A program made the position numbers and the translations under genes. Shown piece after piece: positions 1 to 10,028 of a stretch of 64,000 nt of DNA; the first letter of the stretch is position 1; each line of letters begins with the position of its first letter. This DNA is from an uncultured Clostridia bacterium (lineage in GTDB: Bacteria; Bacillota; Clostridia; TANB77; CAG-508): contig CAKPCF010000003.1 in assembly GCA_934141445.1 (NCBI GenBank), positions 55,882 through 119,881 on the forward strand. Direction: 5' to 3'. The notes under the pieces were generated by a model. The model was not told where the DNA came from. It saw only the letters and a program-made list of their open reading frames with translations, and searched no databases.

Positions 1-775
1 TTACTCCTAAAGTTAAATCAAATCTTCTTGTTGCTAATTTATTCCAATTTGTAACATAAGATGAAGCTATTGTTGCATTTGGGATATTAATTATAGAATT
101 ACTAACTGTTTTTATTCTTGTACTTCTAAAAGTTATATCTGTAACTGTACCAGCAAAGTCACCAACTTCAATCCAATCACCAATATTGAATGGTTTATCT
201 GTTAATATTGCAATTCCACTAAGTAGGCTTTTTACTAAATCTTGGGCAGCTAAAGCAATCACAGCACTACCAATTCCTAAACCAGCTGCTAAACCATTCA
301 AGTCAATTTTATTCATATATAAAATTATGAAGAAAGATACAATCCATATAAAACCTCTAATAATTTTGCAAATAAAATTATTTACCATTTTATTTGATGA
401 ATAATTTGTAAGAGATTTAAAAATAATTGACTTTGGAGAAATAGCAGATGTAATACATTTTGTAATAAAAATCATTACAATTATTTTAAATACATCATTA
501 GCTATTACCATAATTTGTGAATTTACTGGTAAAATTCTTATTGATAAATATAAACCAACTAATGCAAAAAAAGTTCTAAGTGGTTTATACATAGAATTTT
601 CTTTTACATCTTCCTTTTCCCTTTTTATTTTGTTTATGATTTTTAAAATTATTCTTGCAAACAATCCTCTTAATAAGAAAAATACTATTGCAACCGCTAT
701 TGCTATTTGAATATCAAATATTGCTATTAAGTTTTTTATATCTATACTGGTTAATTTAGCTTTTAAAGCTTCCAT
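1..775 (-). CDS. mscS: MscS-family mechanosensitive channel (3' end outside window)
   Basis: The reading frame runs off the left edge, so the C-terminus is missing. Three hydrophobic segments are followed by a Gly/Ala-rich pore helix (GLAAGLGIGSAVIALAAQ) and then a beta domain with DWIEVGDFAGTV, the typical MscS order. Such channels open under membrane tension and release solutes on hypo-osmotic shock. I chose the ATG at 775 because GGAGG lies just upstream; the in-frame ATG at 802 has no ribosome binding site. Family assignment is confident; the exact paralogue is not. Confidence 0.9.
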   Translation of the reverse strand, partial: MEALKAKLTSIDIKNLIAIFDIQIAIAVAIVFFLLRGLFARIILKIINKIKREKEDVKENSMYKPLRTFFALVGLYLSIRILPVNSQIMVIANDVFKIIVMIFITKCITSAISPKSIIFKSLTNYSSNKMVNNFICKIIRGFIWIVSFFIILYMNKIDLNGLAAGLGIGSAVIALAAQDLVKSLLSGIAILTDKPFNIGDWIEVGDFAGTVTDITFRSTRIKTVSNSIINIPNATIASSYVTNWNKLATRRFDLTLGV

Positions 776-825
776 ACTTCCTCCATTTATTTTTTCGTTC
801 ATTTATTGTTTTTATATTATATATT

Positions 826-864
826 AAAAAATGCAAAAAGTATATCTCTTTTTGCATTTTTATT
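826..864. terminator. Bidirectional hairpin terminator
   Basis: An inverted repeat (AAAAATGCAAAAAG / CTTTTTGCATTTTT) is flanked by A and T runs. It lies between the end of the spo0E-like gene and the start of mscS, so it would stop minus-strand transcription from the former. Confidence 0.7.
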
Positions 865-939
865 TATAATATTTGATTGAATTATTTTTTACTAAATTAA
901 ATATCCATTTATTATAATATATATTGTTTCAGTTTGTGA

Positions 940-1089
940 TTAGTTTATTTTATATATCTTTTGTTCGTAGAATTTTGCAATCAACTCATCTAATTCTACA
1001 CTAATATTGTATATGATTGCATAATCTTTTCCTTCGCTAATGCTTTCATTAAGACGGTCTCTTAATTTACAAATTTCATCATTTAACAT
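940..1089 (-). CDS. Spo0E-like aspartyl-phosphate phosphatase
   Basis: This 49-residue ORF has a good AAGGAGA ribosome binding site. It consists of two predicted helices, and the second carries the signature SVELDELI that matches the SxELD motif of the Spo0E family. Spo0E proteins dephosphorylate Spo0A~P and delay sporulation. The size fits the family (about 50-85 residues). It is a single gene with its own promoter at 1133-1161. The match supports a spore-forming lineage but does not prove that this strain sporulates. Confidence 0.8.
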   Translation of the reverse strand: MLNDEICKLRDRLNESISEGKDYAIIYNISVELDELIAKFYEQKIYKIN

Positions 1090-1132
1090 ACAATCACTCT
1101 CCTTAAAAACATTTTTTCCTTAGTACAGTTTT

Positions 1133-1161
1133 AAAATAACATATTGCTCCAGCAATGTCAA
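1133..1161 (-). promoter_or_regulatory. Sigma-A type promoter of the spo0E-like gene
   Basis: On the minus strand TTGACA is followed by 17 bases and TATTTT, about 45 bp upstream of the spo0E-like start codon. Confidence 0.6.
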
Positions 1162-1349
1162 TAAAATAACAGTTTCTGCTGTCTTTTTCGTATGACAAAA
1201 TTCGATTTATTCTACAAATTATGACATTTTTCACTTTATTTCCACTTTTTCTGTAAAAATCCACCTTTACAATTTGCAATATTATATATCTTTTCAAACT
1301 ATATAATTTCAAATAAAATCTTACTTTTTTACCAAATATTGCATAATTA

Positions 1350-2126
1350 TCAATTTATTTTATTTTTACATAAAGAAATAATCGAATATATAAATATAAT
1401 CAAAGATACAATTTGTGAAACTCTAAATCCAAAAAACATAAGGCTATCCTGTCTTAATCCTTCCAAGAAAAATCTAGCAAATGAATATAATAATAAATAA
1501 GTAAAACATATTTCACCAGAAAATTTTCTATTTTTTTGTAACCATCTTAAAACCAAAAATATTAGTAAACAAATTATACTTTCATATAGAAATACTGGAT
1601 GTACTTCAGTATACCCAATTTCTGTTATTATTCCCATTCTCAAAAAGCTTTGCGTTTGGCTTCCATAAGCTTCCACATTGAAAAAGTTTCCCCATCTTCC
1701 AATACTTTGAGCAATACTTACAAATGGTACTATGTAGTCTAAAAAATCCAACACTTTAATGTCATATTTTTTGCACATCTTCACAATGGTAATCATTCCA
1801 GCAATAATTCCACCATAAATCGCAAGTCCACCATTTTTTATATTTAAAATTTCAACTATATTTTGAGAATAATATTCAAAATTAAAAATTATATAATATA
1901 TCCTTGCACCAATTACTCCAAATACTAGAGTAATTAACATTATTTCAAGCATTTGATTATAGTCTATATAAAACTTCTCTTTGCTTAATTTTGCTAAAAT
2001 TAAAGCAACTATAACTCCAAACACAATGCAAACAGCATACCAATACACATTCATATTAAATATGCTGAAAGCTATTTGTGGTACTTGTAAATTTATACCT
2101 AATTCTGGAAAAGTAACTATTTTCAT
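1350..2126 (-). CDS. lgt: Prolipoprotein diacylglyceryl transferase
   Basis: Lgt moves a diacylglyceryl group from phosphatidylglycerol to the lipobox cysteine of prolipoproteins at the outer face of the membrane. The 258-residue protein is multi-spanning. It shows GGLAIYGGIIAG, the Lgt signature IGRWGNFFNVEAYG, HPVFLYES and ARFFLEGLRQD near the C-terminus, all in the usual order and at normal family length. It lies 34 bp after the second M16 peptidase gene and is probably co-transcribed with both peptidase genes. Confidence 0.95.
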   Translation of the reverse strand: MKIVTFPELGINLQVPQIAFSIFNMNVYWYAVCIVFGVIVALILAKLSKEKFYIDYNQMLEIMLITLVFGVIGARIYYIIFNFEYYSQNIVEILNIKNGGLAIYGGIIAGMITIVKMCKKYDIKVLDFLDYIVPFVSIAQSIGRWGNFFNVEAYGSQTQSFLRMGIITEIGYTEVHPVFLYESIICLLIFLVLRWLQKNRKFSGEICFTYLLLYSFARFFLEGLRQDSLMFFGFRVSQIVSLIIFIYSIISLCKNKIN

Positions 2127-2160
2127 CTTTAATCACATTCCTTCCTTAAAAGATAAAAAT

Positions 2161-3444
2161 TTATCTTTCTTCTTTCAAAGGTTTAACTACTGACATAACA
2201 CTTTTATCTTCTAAAAATACTTCTTTTAATATTTCTTCTGCATTTTCTTTAGTAAGAGTATTAAATTCCTCAAAATATGCAAAAGGCTCTATTCCCTTCA
2301 TGTAATCTGTTATTAAACTGTTTGCAACAGCACCTATATCATTATATTCTTTTACATATTCACCATAAAGTTTCTTTTTAATTCTTGTAAATTCTTTTTC
2401 ATCGAAGCCAGTATTTTTAAATTTTTCTATTTCACTTTTAATTCTTTCTATTACTAATTCTGGATTATCTGATTGTCCTTGAATTAAAAAATGTGCATAA
2501 TTTCTAGAGAATTCATAGTCATAGCTAAGCTCTGTGTATAGTAATCCCTCATTATATAATTCTTGATATAGTTTTGAACTTTTTCCTAAAATTAAATAAA
2601 ATATAATATCCGTCGCTAAATCTTTTTTAGTAAATTTTTCTATTTCAACTTTATCTTTATATCCAATCATGAATAATGGTAAACTAATTTGCATTTCTGT
2701 TTCAGCTTGTTTTTGAAAAATTTCATCTGGTTCTTTTTCATATAATCTTTTAATTTCAGTATTGTTTCTTGGTAATGTGATTCTTTTTGAAATTTCTTCA
2801 ATAATTTCTTTTACCTCAAAATCTCCACATACTGCCATTACCATATTATCTAGTCTATAAAATGTATTATAAATCTTATATAATTTTTCTTTATCAATTT
2901 TTGCAATTGTTTCTTTTGTACCAGCAACATCAATTCTTATAGCATTTTTTGAATACATACACTTTATTGCATTCATGTATAACTGCCAATCTGGATAATC
3001 GTTATACATCATTATCTCTTGTCCTATAATTCCACGTTCTTTTTCAACATTTTCATCTGTAAAATAAGGATTTTGTACATAATTCATAAACTCATCTAAT
3101 GCTTTATAAAAATTATCTGAACATTCATATAAATATGCTGTCATATTATTTCCTGTATATGCATTAGCATCAACACCCAAGCTAGACAATACATCTAAAC
3201 TATTTTTTCCATTTTCTTGTTCAAATAACTTATGTTCCAAATAATGTGCAATTCCATCTGGCACAACAGTTTCCTCACTATCTCCTGGGCTAATAAAATG
3301 ATTATCTATAGAACCAAATCTTGTACCCCATATTATATATTTCTTTTGAATATTTTTTCTTGGAAAAACAAGTACAGTTAATCCATTTTCCATTTTTTCT
3401 ATATATACTTTTTCTTGTATTTTGTTATTTTCTATAATTTGCAT
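2161..3444 (-). CDS. M16-family zinc metallopeptidase, catalytic subunit (YmfH-like)
   Basis: This 427-residue protein has the inverted zinc motif HYLEH (H67, E70, H71) and a downstream ERGIIGQEI segment that supplies the third ligand. It is therefore the catalytic member of an M16B pair. The partner encoded just upstream lacks the motif; paired active and inactive subunits are usual for bacterial M16B peptidases and form a closed clam-shell chamber. The gap to the partner gene is 13 bp. The substrate is unknown. Confidence 0.88.
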   Translation of the reverse strand: MQIIENNKIQEKVYIEKMENGLTVLVFPRKNIQKKYIIWGTRFGSIDNHFISPGDSEETVVPDGIAHYLEHKLFEQENGKNSLDVLSSLGVDANAYTGNNMTAYLYECSDNFYKALDEFMNYVQNPYFTDENVEKERGIIGQEIMMYNDYPDWQLYMNAIKCMYSKNAIRIDVAGTKETIAKIDKEKLYKIYNTFYRLDNMVMAVCGDFEVKEIIEEISKRITLPRNNTEIKRLYEKEPDEIFQKQAETEMQISLPLFMIGYKDKVEIEKFTKKDLATDIIFYLILGKSSKLYQELYNEGLLYTELSYDYEFSRNYAHFLIQGQSDNPELVIERIKSEIEKFKNTGFDEKEFTRIKKKLYGEYVKEYNDIGAVANSLITDYMKGIEPFAYFEEFNTLTKENAEEILKEVFLEDKSVMSVVKPLKEER

Positions 3445-3457
3445 AAATTCAAACCTC

Positions 3458-4732
3458 CTAATCTCTTAAAAAATAAATTGTATTTATTTGAATTTGATTT
3501 GCGAAATCTATTATTTCTTGCTTTGTAACTTTTTCTATATTTTTTAAATAAGTATCTAAATCAACATTTGTCTTAGATATTTCTTGACCAATATAATATA
3601 CAACTTCAGTGTCTTGTTCTTCACTAACAGATTTAATTCCAGATATTAAATATTTTTTAGCATTATTTATATCTTCATCTGAAAAATTACCATTCTTAAT
3701 ATTTTCTAATTGTTCTTTTATTATATTTAATGCTTTTTCATAATTTTCTATTTCTATACCACAACGAATAAAAATATTCATTTTCTGTTTAACCAAATTA
3801 GATTTTGTACTATAAGCTAAACTAGCTTTTTCTCTAACATTTTGGAAAAGCATCGAATTTGCTCCATCACCTAATATAGAATTATATACTAAAGCTATAC
3901 ATTGTAAATTTTCTTGTTTACTTAAGATATCCATTCCTATTACTAATTTACCTTGAGTAATATTCATTTCTTCAGTAATTTCCTTAGGTTTATCCACAAT
4001 TTGTTTAATTTCTGTGAATTCATTATTTAATACATAATTCTCTGCCCTTGGAATTAAATTCTTTATATTTTCATTTTCTATAAAAACATTTTTAACATAG
4101 TTTTCGTTCAAGTTTCCTGATACAAAAATGTCTATTTTAGCTGTTTTTAATAATTTAAAATATTGTTCTGTTATATTTTCTTGGTTTATATTATCTACAT
4201 CTTCAATATTTCCAAATTTAAATAATCCAAATCCCTCATTATTATACATTGTACTTATACAATTTTCTAATGCATAAAAATCTTTATCATCAATTTTGCT
4301 TTCAATAATCTTTTTCAATTTTTCTTTTTCAGTTTTTAAAAATTCTTCTCTGAAAAGTCCATTTTCTAAATTAGGATTAAATATTATATCTAATAATAAT
4401 TTAATTGATTCATCAATTAGACTTCCATCAACTATATATTCATCTCTTATACTTTCTACATAGAATTTCAACACTTGATTATCGCCAATTTTATCAACAC
4501 CACATTCAAAAGAAGTTCCGTATAAATCATCTAATTTTTTGCTAATTTCTTCTTGCGTTTTATAATTTTTGCTCCCTCTTTTTAATAAAAATGGTATTAA
4601 AGCATTTTTTGTAACTGTATCTTTATTAAGTGGTGTAGTTAATAATACACATACTAAATTAGTTTTAAAAAGATTTGTTGGAATAAAATGTAAATTTATT
4701 CCTTGTTTTATTTCTATTTTTTTATCACCCAT
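3458..4732 (-). CDS. M16-family peptidase-like protein, non-catalytic subunit (YmfF-like)
   Basis: The 424-residue protein has the M16 fold pattern, including a segment resembling the M16 C-terminal domain (GDGANSMLFQNVREKASLAY), but no HxxEH zinc motif near the N-terminus. It is probably the regulatory or structural half of the peptidase formed with the next gene. The start is supported by AGGAGAAGAG just before the ATG. It heads a three-gene operon with the catalytic subunit and lgt. Confidence 0.85.
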   Translation of the reverse strand: MGDKKIEIKQGINLHFIPTNLFKTNLVCVLLTTPLNKDTVTKNALIPFLLKRGSKNYKTQEEISKKLDDLYGTSFECGVDKIGDNQVLKFYVESIRDEYIVDGSLIDESIKLLLDIIFNPNLENGLFREEFLKTEKEKLKKIIESKIDDKDFYALENCISTMYNNEGFGLFKFGNIEDVDNINQENITEQYFKLLKTAKIDIFVSGNLNENYVKNVFIENENIKNLIPRAENYVLNNEFTEIKQIVDKPKEITEEMNITQGKLVIGMDILSKQENLQCIALVYNSILGDGANSMLFQNVREKASLAYSTKSNLVKQKMNIFIRCGIEIENYEKALNIIKEQLENIKNGNFSDEDINNAKKYLISGIKSVSEEQDTEVVYYIGQEISKTNVDLDTYLKNIEKVTKQEIIDFANQIQINTIYFLRD

Positions 4733-4986
4733 TCTCTTCTCCTATAAAAATTTATATATATTATTTCCTTAATTTTACATCATATACTATAAATGCAATT
4801 TGATTATAGCATAACTAAAAATAAAAGTATATTCTACATTTGTTTTAATTTAAATTTTAGTAATTTTTTTATTATAACAACATAGTATGTATAAAGAAGA
4901 TTTTTATATGTAAATATTTGAATATTTTTATTATCAACAATAAAAGTAGCATTTTCAAAATTTTGTAAAATTTGTTTATTTACCTA

Positions 4987-5015
4987 TTGACTTTTGCATT
5001 TTTTTTTGGTATCAT
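4987..5015 (+). promoter_or_regulatory. Promoter of the tRNA-Gly/tRNA-Cys unit
   Basis: TTGACT, 17 bases and TATCAT lie about 30 bp upstream of tRNA-Gly. A small hairpin (TGCTTTC / GAAAGCA, 5021-5036) sits between promoter and tRNA. Confidence 0.55.
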
Positions 5016-5046
5016 AATAATGCTTTCACGAAAGCACATAGAAAAT

Positions 5047-5122
5047 GCGGGAGTAGCTCAGTTGATAGAGCGTCGCCTTGCCAAGGCGAAGGTCGCGGGT
5101 TTGAGCCCCGTTTCCCGCTCCA
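5047..5122 (+). tRNA. tRNA-Gly (anticodon GCC)
   Basis: The full cloverleaf reads clearly: acceptor GCGGGAG pairs with TTCCCGC, the D arm is GCTC..GAGC, the anticodon loop is TTGCCAA, the T arm is CGGGTTTGAGCCCCG, and CCA is encoded at the 3' end. Confidence 0.95.
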
Positions 5123-5154
5123 TTTTTTTATTATAAACATTTAAATACATATTT

Positions 5155-5228
5155 GGCGCCTTAGCCAAGCGGTAAGGCACGAGTCTGCAAAACTCTGATG
5201 ATCGGTCCGACTCCGATAGGCGCCTCCA
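5155..5228 (+). tRNA. tRNA-Cys (anticodon GCA)
   Basis: The acceptor stem GGCGCCT/AGGCGCC, the anticodon loop CTGCAAA and an encoded CCA are all visible. It follows tRNA-Gly by 32 bp and is probably in the same transcript. Confidence 0.95.
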
Positions 5229-5235
5229 AACAAAG

Positions 5236-5276
5236 AAACGATAAAATGTTGGTAATCAGCATTTTATCGTTTTTTT
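5236..5276 (+). terminator. Intrinsic terminator after the tRNA pair
   Basis: The 11-bp stem ACGATAAAATG / CATTTTATCGT is followed by a run of seven T. Confidence 0.9.
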
Positions 5277-5310
5277 ATTTTTATATATGAAACACAAATG
5301 TAACAAAATC

Positions 5311-6325
5311 TTATTTATCTATTTTTTTACACTCATTGATAATTCTGTCAAAATCAGAAATATATTGTTTATCTTGCTCAACCCTAAATTTTTCAAATTC
5401 GCTTTCTGCAAATTGCTTTGCTTTTTCAGCAGATATGCTACCTTTATCTTGTAAAATATCATATCTATTTGTTTTTAACATTATATCTAATTCTTCTACC
5501 CAATCTTTCATTTTCATAGGTATTTGCCTCTTTGCTCTATTTTCTGCAATATCCAAATACATATTTACTATATCCTGTAAAAATTCTAATTCTTTAGAAG
5601 TAAGATAGTTTTTTGCAATAGATACATCACTTTTTAAAATTTTGCCGTTAGGAGAATGTTTCCAAGAAGTTAGTCCCATATATTCCTTTTGGCTACTAGC
5701 TCTATGGTAAATAATTTCAGCAGCTGTTTCATTTGTTATTGCATAATGAAATTTATTCTGGATTGTAGCATAAAAATCATTTGCAATTTCAGAATTTTTA
5801 TTATAATCAATACTACACTCTGCAAAAATATCTGTCACCTTTTGATAAAATCTTCTTTCACTTGTCCTAATTTCTTTGATTATTTCCAATAACTCATCAA
5901 AGTAATCTTTACCAAATTTGTTTGGATTCTTCAACTTTTCCTTATTTATACTATATCCTTTTATAATATATGATTTTAAAACCTCTGTTGCCCATTGTCT
6001 AAATTTTGTTGCTTTTTTTGAATTTGTCCTATATCCGAACAGCGATTATCATATCTAAATTGTAATAATCAATATTTCTATTAACTTTACGATTTCCTTC
6101 AATTTGAACTGTTGGGAATTTCCCAACAGTTGAAATTTTATCTAATTCTTGTTCTTCAAAAATATTTTTTATATGCTCACTTATTGTAGATTTATCCTTT
6201 TCAAATAATTCTGCAATTTTATTAAGTGGTAACCAAATAGTTTCATTATATAAAAACACTTCTATTTCTATTTTGCTATTTTCATCTTCGTAAATAATTA
6301 AATCACCTTTTGTTAAATTTTGCAT
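5311..6325 (-). pseudogene. RhuM-family protein, broken by a one-base frameshift
   Basis: An N-terminal part (6029-6325, 98 residues) has the RhuM-like KDKSTISEHIKNIFEE and YYNLDMIIAV segments. A C-terminal part (5311 to about 6040) continues with KFRQWATEVLKSYIIKGY. Removing one C near 6038 (GTT-C-GGA-TAT-AGG) restores an uninterrupted protein of about 337 residues through the expected VGYR motif, the usual family length. RhuM-like proteins are often linked to mobile or accessory DNA; their biochemical role is unclear. A sequencing error could also cause the break. Confidence 0.8.
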
Positions 6326-6400
6326 ATAATAAACCTTTCTTTATAAGTATTTTATGTCACTCATATTATCGTTTTTTTATTTCTATATATGAAATATTTT

Positions 6401-7705
6401 CTATTCATCATCATCTTCATTCGCTAATACTTTGCAAATTTTTACACTTGCAATTCTATTATCTTCAAATTTTTCTACTTTGTATATTGCTTTATCTGTT
6501 TCTATTACTGGTTTTTCTTTGGCTTTAGGAATTCTACCAAGTTCCTCTAAGATATAGCCTGAAAGTGTATCATAATCACCATCTGGAATCTCTATATCTA
6601 ATATTTTTTCTAATTCATATATTGAAATTGAACCATCAACAAGAAAAGTATTTTCATCTATTTTTTCATATTTTTCTGTTGGAGTATCATATTCATCATA
6701 TATTTCACCAACTATTTCTTCCAATATATCTTCCATTGTAACAACACCTGCAGTACCACCATATTCATCTACAACAATAGCAATTTGTTTTTTATTCTTT
6801 TGAAATTCTTTAAATAATTCATTGATTTTCTTTGTCTCTGGTACAAAATATGCTTCTTTTATCAAAGATTTTATTTTAGTATTTCTATTTTTATTTGATA
6901 ATAAAATATCTCTCAAATATGCAACGCCTTTTATTTCATCAATTGTTTCATCATATACTGGTATTCTACTATATCCTCTTTCTTCTGTAAGTTCCTCTAT
7001 TACTTCACCAATTGACATATTCTCATCTACTGCAAACATATTTGTTCTATCTGTCATTATTTCAGATACAGTTCTATCATTAAGTTCAAAAACATTATTT
7101 ATCATTTCTTTTTCATCTTTTTGAATAGTACCTTTTTCTTGTCCAGCATCAACCATCATTCTTATTTCTTCTTCAGTAACTGTACTCTCATCATTTTCAG
7201 TTACTCCAAATATTTTTGATACTATGTTAGTCGAAAATGTTAAAAATTTAACAAAAGGAGCTGTTATCACAGAAATTACTTTTATGATTCCTATTGAAGC
7301 AAAAGAAATTTTTTCAAAGTGTTTCATTGCTAATCTCTTTGGTACTAATTCTCCAAATATTAAAGTGAAATAAGATAAAATAATTGTTATTAAAACAAGT
7401 GAAATTCCACGCCATGTTGAAATACTCAAACTTGGAATTAAATTATTTAATTGTGGAGCTAACTTATCAACAAATGTATCAGCTGCAAAAGCACTTGACA
7501 AAAATCCTGCTAAAGTTATTCCAATCTGAATCGTTGCTAAAAATTTGCTTGGATTTTTTAACATTTTCTCAATTGATTTTGCTTTTTTATTTCCTTCTTT
7601 CGCCATTTTTTCAATTTTGGCATCATTTAATGAAATAAATGCAATCTCTGCTGCGGCAAAAAAAGCATTTACAAAAATTAAAATTATCAATATTGTTATT
7701 TGCAT
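6401..7705 (-). CDS. CNNM/CBS-domain transporter-like membrane protein (HlyC/CorC family)
   Basis: The 434-residue protein has an N-terminal DUF21/CNNM domain with about four membrane segments (residues 1-180), a pair of CBS domains (about 205-330, including SRIPVYDETIDEIKGVAYLRD and AIVVDEYGGTAGVVTMEDILEE) and a C-terminal CorC/HlyC domain. Family members are linked to magnesium or cobalt efflux and homeostasis; the haemolysin name is historical. It ends an apparent minus-strand run that begins with the glucosaminidase gene. Confidence 0.9.
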   Translation of the reverse strand: MQITILIILIFVNAFFAAAEIAFISLNDAKIEKMAKEGNKKAKSIEKMLKNPSKFLATIQIGITLAGFLSSAFAADTFVDKLAPQLNNLIPSLSISTWRGISLVLITIILSYFTLIFGELVPKRLAMKHFEKISFASIGIIKVISVITAPFVKFLTFSTNIVSKIFGVTENDESTVTEEEIRMMVDAGQEKGTIQKDEKEMINNVFELNDRTVSEIMTDRTNMFAVDENMSIGEVIEELTEERGYSRIPVYDETIDEIKGVAYLRDILLSNKNRNTKIKSLIKEAYFVPETKKINELFKEFQKNKKQIAIVVDEYGGTAGVVTMEDILEEIVGEIYDEYDTPTEKYEKIDENTFLVDGSISIYELEKILDIEIPDGDYDTLSGYILEELGRIPKAKEKPVIETDKAIYKVEKFEDNRIASVKICKVLANEDDDE

Positions 7706-7752
7706 ATATCTTCTATGTAATTAAATTACACAAAACACCCCTTTCTTTTGTT

Positions 7753-8577
7753 CTATTTATTTACTTTTATAAAATTAAAGTCATTTTTACCATAATTATT
7801 TAAAATTATTATATATCCATCTTTTATATTTCCATCTGAATTTTCAAGTACAATATCCAAATACAATCTACAAAAATATTCTTCATTCATATTATTTATA
7901 ATATGAATGTCCATACTTAATTTAGGTGTAATATTTTTTAAATTAACATTTGCATCTTTTAAAATGCTTCCATTGAAAGAAACTCTTTTGTTTTCTTCTG
8001 ATATTTCAAAATTTTTAAGTATATCTGCATTTACAAATTCTAATGTTATAGGATTTGTGCAATCTGTAAAGTATTTTGCTATATTATTATCGTTTACAAC
8101 TTCACTATTTGAATGAATAATGTTGAAGTCTATTTTATCAGAATCTAAATCATCTATATCTGAATATTTTCCAAATAGTTTTGGAGATTTATAATTTAAC
8201 TTCAAACTTGCATTTTCATTTGTCGTTTCTAGCTTTATATTATCAATATATAATTGATTAACAGTATTTCTTTCTGTTAAATCCTGTTGATTACTTTTAT
8301 TATCTATATAAATTGCTATATCTGTATATTGTGAAATTGATAAATTTTTCAAACTACTATCTTGACTATTGTCTTTTGCAGTTGCACTACTATACATCAA
8401 AATTTGATTTATTCTGAAATTCGAATTTTTATTATCATTAAAGTTAGCAACGATTTGATTTGAAAATTCTTGTATTGCTTTATTCTTTTTAAAAATGTAA
8501 TAATAGCACAAAATTACTAATATTATAATTGCAATTATAATAACAGTTTTTACAATTTTTTTTATATTATTTTTCAC
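7753..8577 (-). CDS. Membrane-anchored protein of unknown function
   Basis: I do not recognise this 274-residue protein. It starts with GTG behind a good AAGGAGA site, has a short basic N-terminus, one membrane segment at about residues 9-29, and then an Asn/Asp/Ser-rich domain with alternating hydrophobic residues that suggests beta structure outside the membrane. It lies 38 bp after the glucosaminidase gene and 47 bp before the CNNM transporter, so a cell-envelope role is possible but inferred only from context. Confidence 0.65.
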   Translation of the reverse strand: MKNNIKKIVKTVIIIAIIILVILCYYYIFKKNKAIQEFSNQIVANFNDNKNSNFRINQILMYSSATAKDNSQDSSLKNLSISQYTDIAIYIDNKSNQQDLTERNTVNQLYIDNIKLETTNENASLKLNYKSPKLFGKYSDIDDLDSDKIDFNIIHSNSEVVNDNNIAKYFTDCTNPITLEFVNADILKNFEISEENKRVSFNGSILKDANVNLKNITPKLSMDIHIINNMNEEYFCRLYLDIVLENSDGNIKDGYIIILNNYGKNDFNFIKVNK

Positions 8578-8615
8578 ATTTTCTCCTTACCCATACTTAT
8601 TCTTAGATTAAAATT

Positions 8616-10028
8616 TTATGGTGCAATTTTATCATATAAACTTTTCATTGTATTATACACTTTTGTTGCCCAATCTGGATCACTTGCATATCTAACATTT
8701 ACAGCTTTAATCGTAGATCCATTATAAAAACTTCCAACAGCCTTATTATCATCAAAAATATCTGTACCAGCTGGATTCAAATAATATTTTGATAACATCT
8801 TTGCAACTGTATTTATTCCACTAGCATAGCCATCAAAATTTATAGATGAATTATATGGATCAGAATCATAAGCTCCATATCCAAATAAATTTTTCTTATT
8901 TTGTGCAATAGTAGATGTTCCCCATGCACTTTCGTGAACTGCAATAGCTGCTACAAATAAACCATTTACATTATATTTCTGTTCTGCATTATAAAAATTT
9001 TCTGCATTTTGTTCGAATATTTTATATGTATCTCTTGAATTATTAGAAAATATTTTTTTGTAATCATCTAAAGTTAGTCCACTTTTTTGATTCATACTCA
9101 TATCTTCGTTTACGTTTACAATAATTTTTTGTTTTCTATTTTTTTCTACTATATCTTGTTCAATATTAGCAGATACAAAGTATTTCTTTTCTGCATATCC
9201 TACATAATCAAATATTTGTACTTTGCACCAGTCTCCTTCTATATCAAGTAAAAGAACATCATAATATTTTAAAATAATTCCTATTAGTTCTGAATTTGTA
9301 TTCATTTCCTTATATAGAGATGCATTTTCCTTTGCATATAAAGAATCTCCTATATGTATCTTTTGTTCTGCTAAATATTCATTAGTTCCAACATCAATTA
9401 TTTGTGTTGTTGGCTCTTGAATAGTTTTTATACCAATTATTGTATCATTTACAATTTCTGAATTTGTTGAAGTTCTAATAAAAGAAACTTCTTCAATTCC
9501 TTGAACTCCCTCTCTACTAACCTTTTGTTCGTCTTTTGGCAATTTTGAATTTTCAACATATTCTGTTTCAAAATCAATATTTCTTTGTGTTGTTAATAAT
9601 TCTTTACTTTCAGTAGTATTTATATTATCTATTAATATTTGTTGTATATTGATTATATTTTCATTTTTTTCAAAAGTTCCAATTATTTCTTTTTTCTTAT
9701 TCTCATTATTACTTTCATCTTCTTTTGCAAATATATAATTGCTTGAAAACATAGTAATACCAAGCAAAACAACAACTGTCAACATTGCAATACTTAATGG
9801 GTCTCTGTTTTTAAAATTTATTTTTTTATCTGATTTCGTATCTTTTTCAAACCACTGTCTTTTATTTTTTAAATTCTTTTTGTTAATATTTTTTTCTTCT
9901 AATTGATGTTTTATTTGAATATTTCTACTTCTTTCTAATTCTTCAAACACTTCTGGAAGGGATTTATTTTGATTTTCTAAATTATTTGCTGATACTTCTG
10001 AATTTTTTATTTTATCTAAATTATTCAT
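8616..10028 (-). CDS. Membrane-anchored SH3b-glucosaminidase (peptidoglycan hydrolase)
   Basis: The order in this 470-residue protein is a charged cytoplasmic N-terminus, a membrane segment at about residues 80-105, a variable stalk, an SH3b-like domain at about 225-285 (GDSLYAKENASLY, DWCKVQIFDYVGYAEKKYF), and a C-terminal glucosaminidase domain. The last holds AIAVHESAWGTS with likely catalytic Glu366, then KKNLFGYGAYD and YASDPDWATKV. It should cleave N-acetylglucosaminyl bonds in peptidoglycan. It could serve general wall turnover or open the wall for the neighbouring secretion system; the sequence does not decide between these. Confidence 0.88.
   Translation of the reverse strand: MNNLDKIKNSEVSANNLENQNKSLPEVFEELERSRNIQIKHQLEEKNINKKNLKNKRQWFEKDTKSDKKINFKNRDPLSIAMLTVVVLLGITMFSSNYIFAKEDESNNENKKKEIIGTFEKNENIINIQQILIDNINTTESKELLTTQRNIDFETEYVENSKLPKDEQKVSREGVQGIEEVSFIRTSTNSEIVNDTIIGIKTIQEPTTQIIDVGTNEYLAEQKIHIGDSLYAKENASLYKEMNTNSELIGIILKYYDVLLLDIEGDWCKVQIFDYVGYAEKKYFVSANIEQDIVEKNRKQKIIVNVNEDMSMNQKSGLTLDDYKKIFSNNSRDTYKIFEQNAENFYNAEQKYNVNGLFVAAIAVHESAWGTSTIAQNKKNLFGYGAYDSDPYNSSINFDGYASGINTVAKMLSKYYLNPAGTDIFDDNKAVGSFYNGSTIKAVNVRYASDPDWATKVYNTMKSLYDKIAP

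Noticed and set aside
1103..1312. 69-residue minus-strand open frame upstream of the spo0E-like gene
   Set aside because: It has no ribosome binding site, covers the spo0E promoter and has no protein-like pattern.
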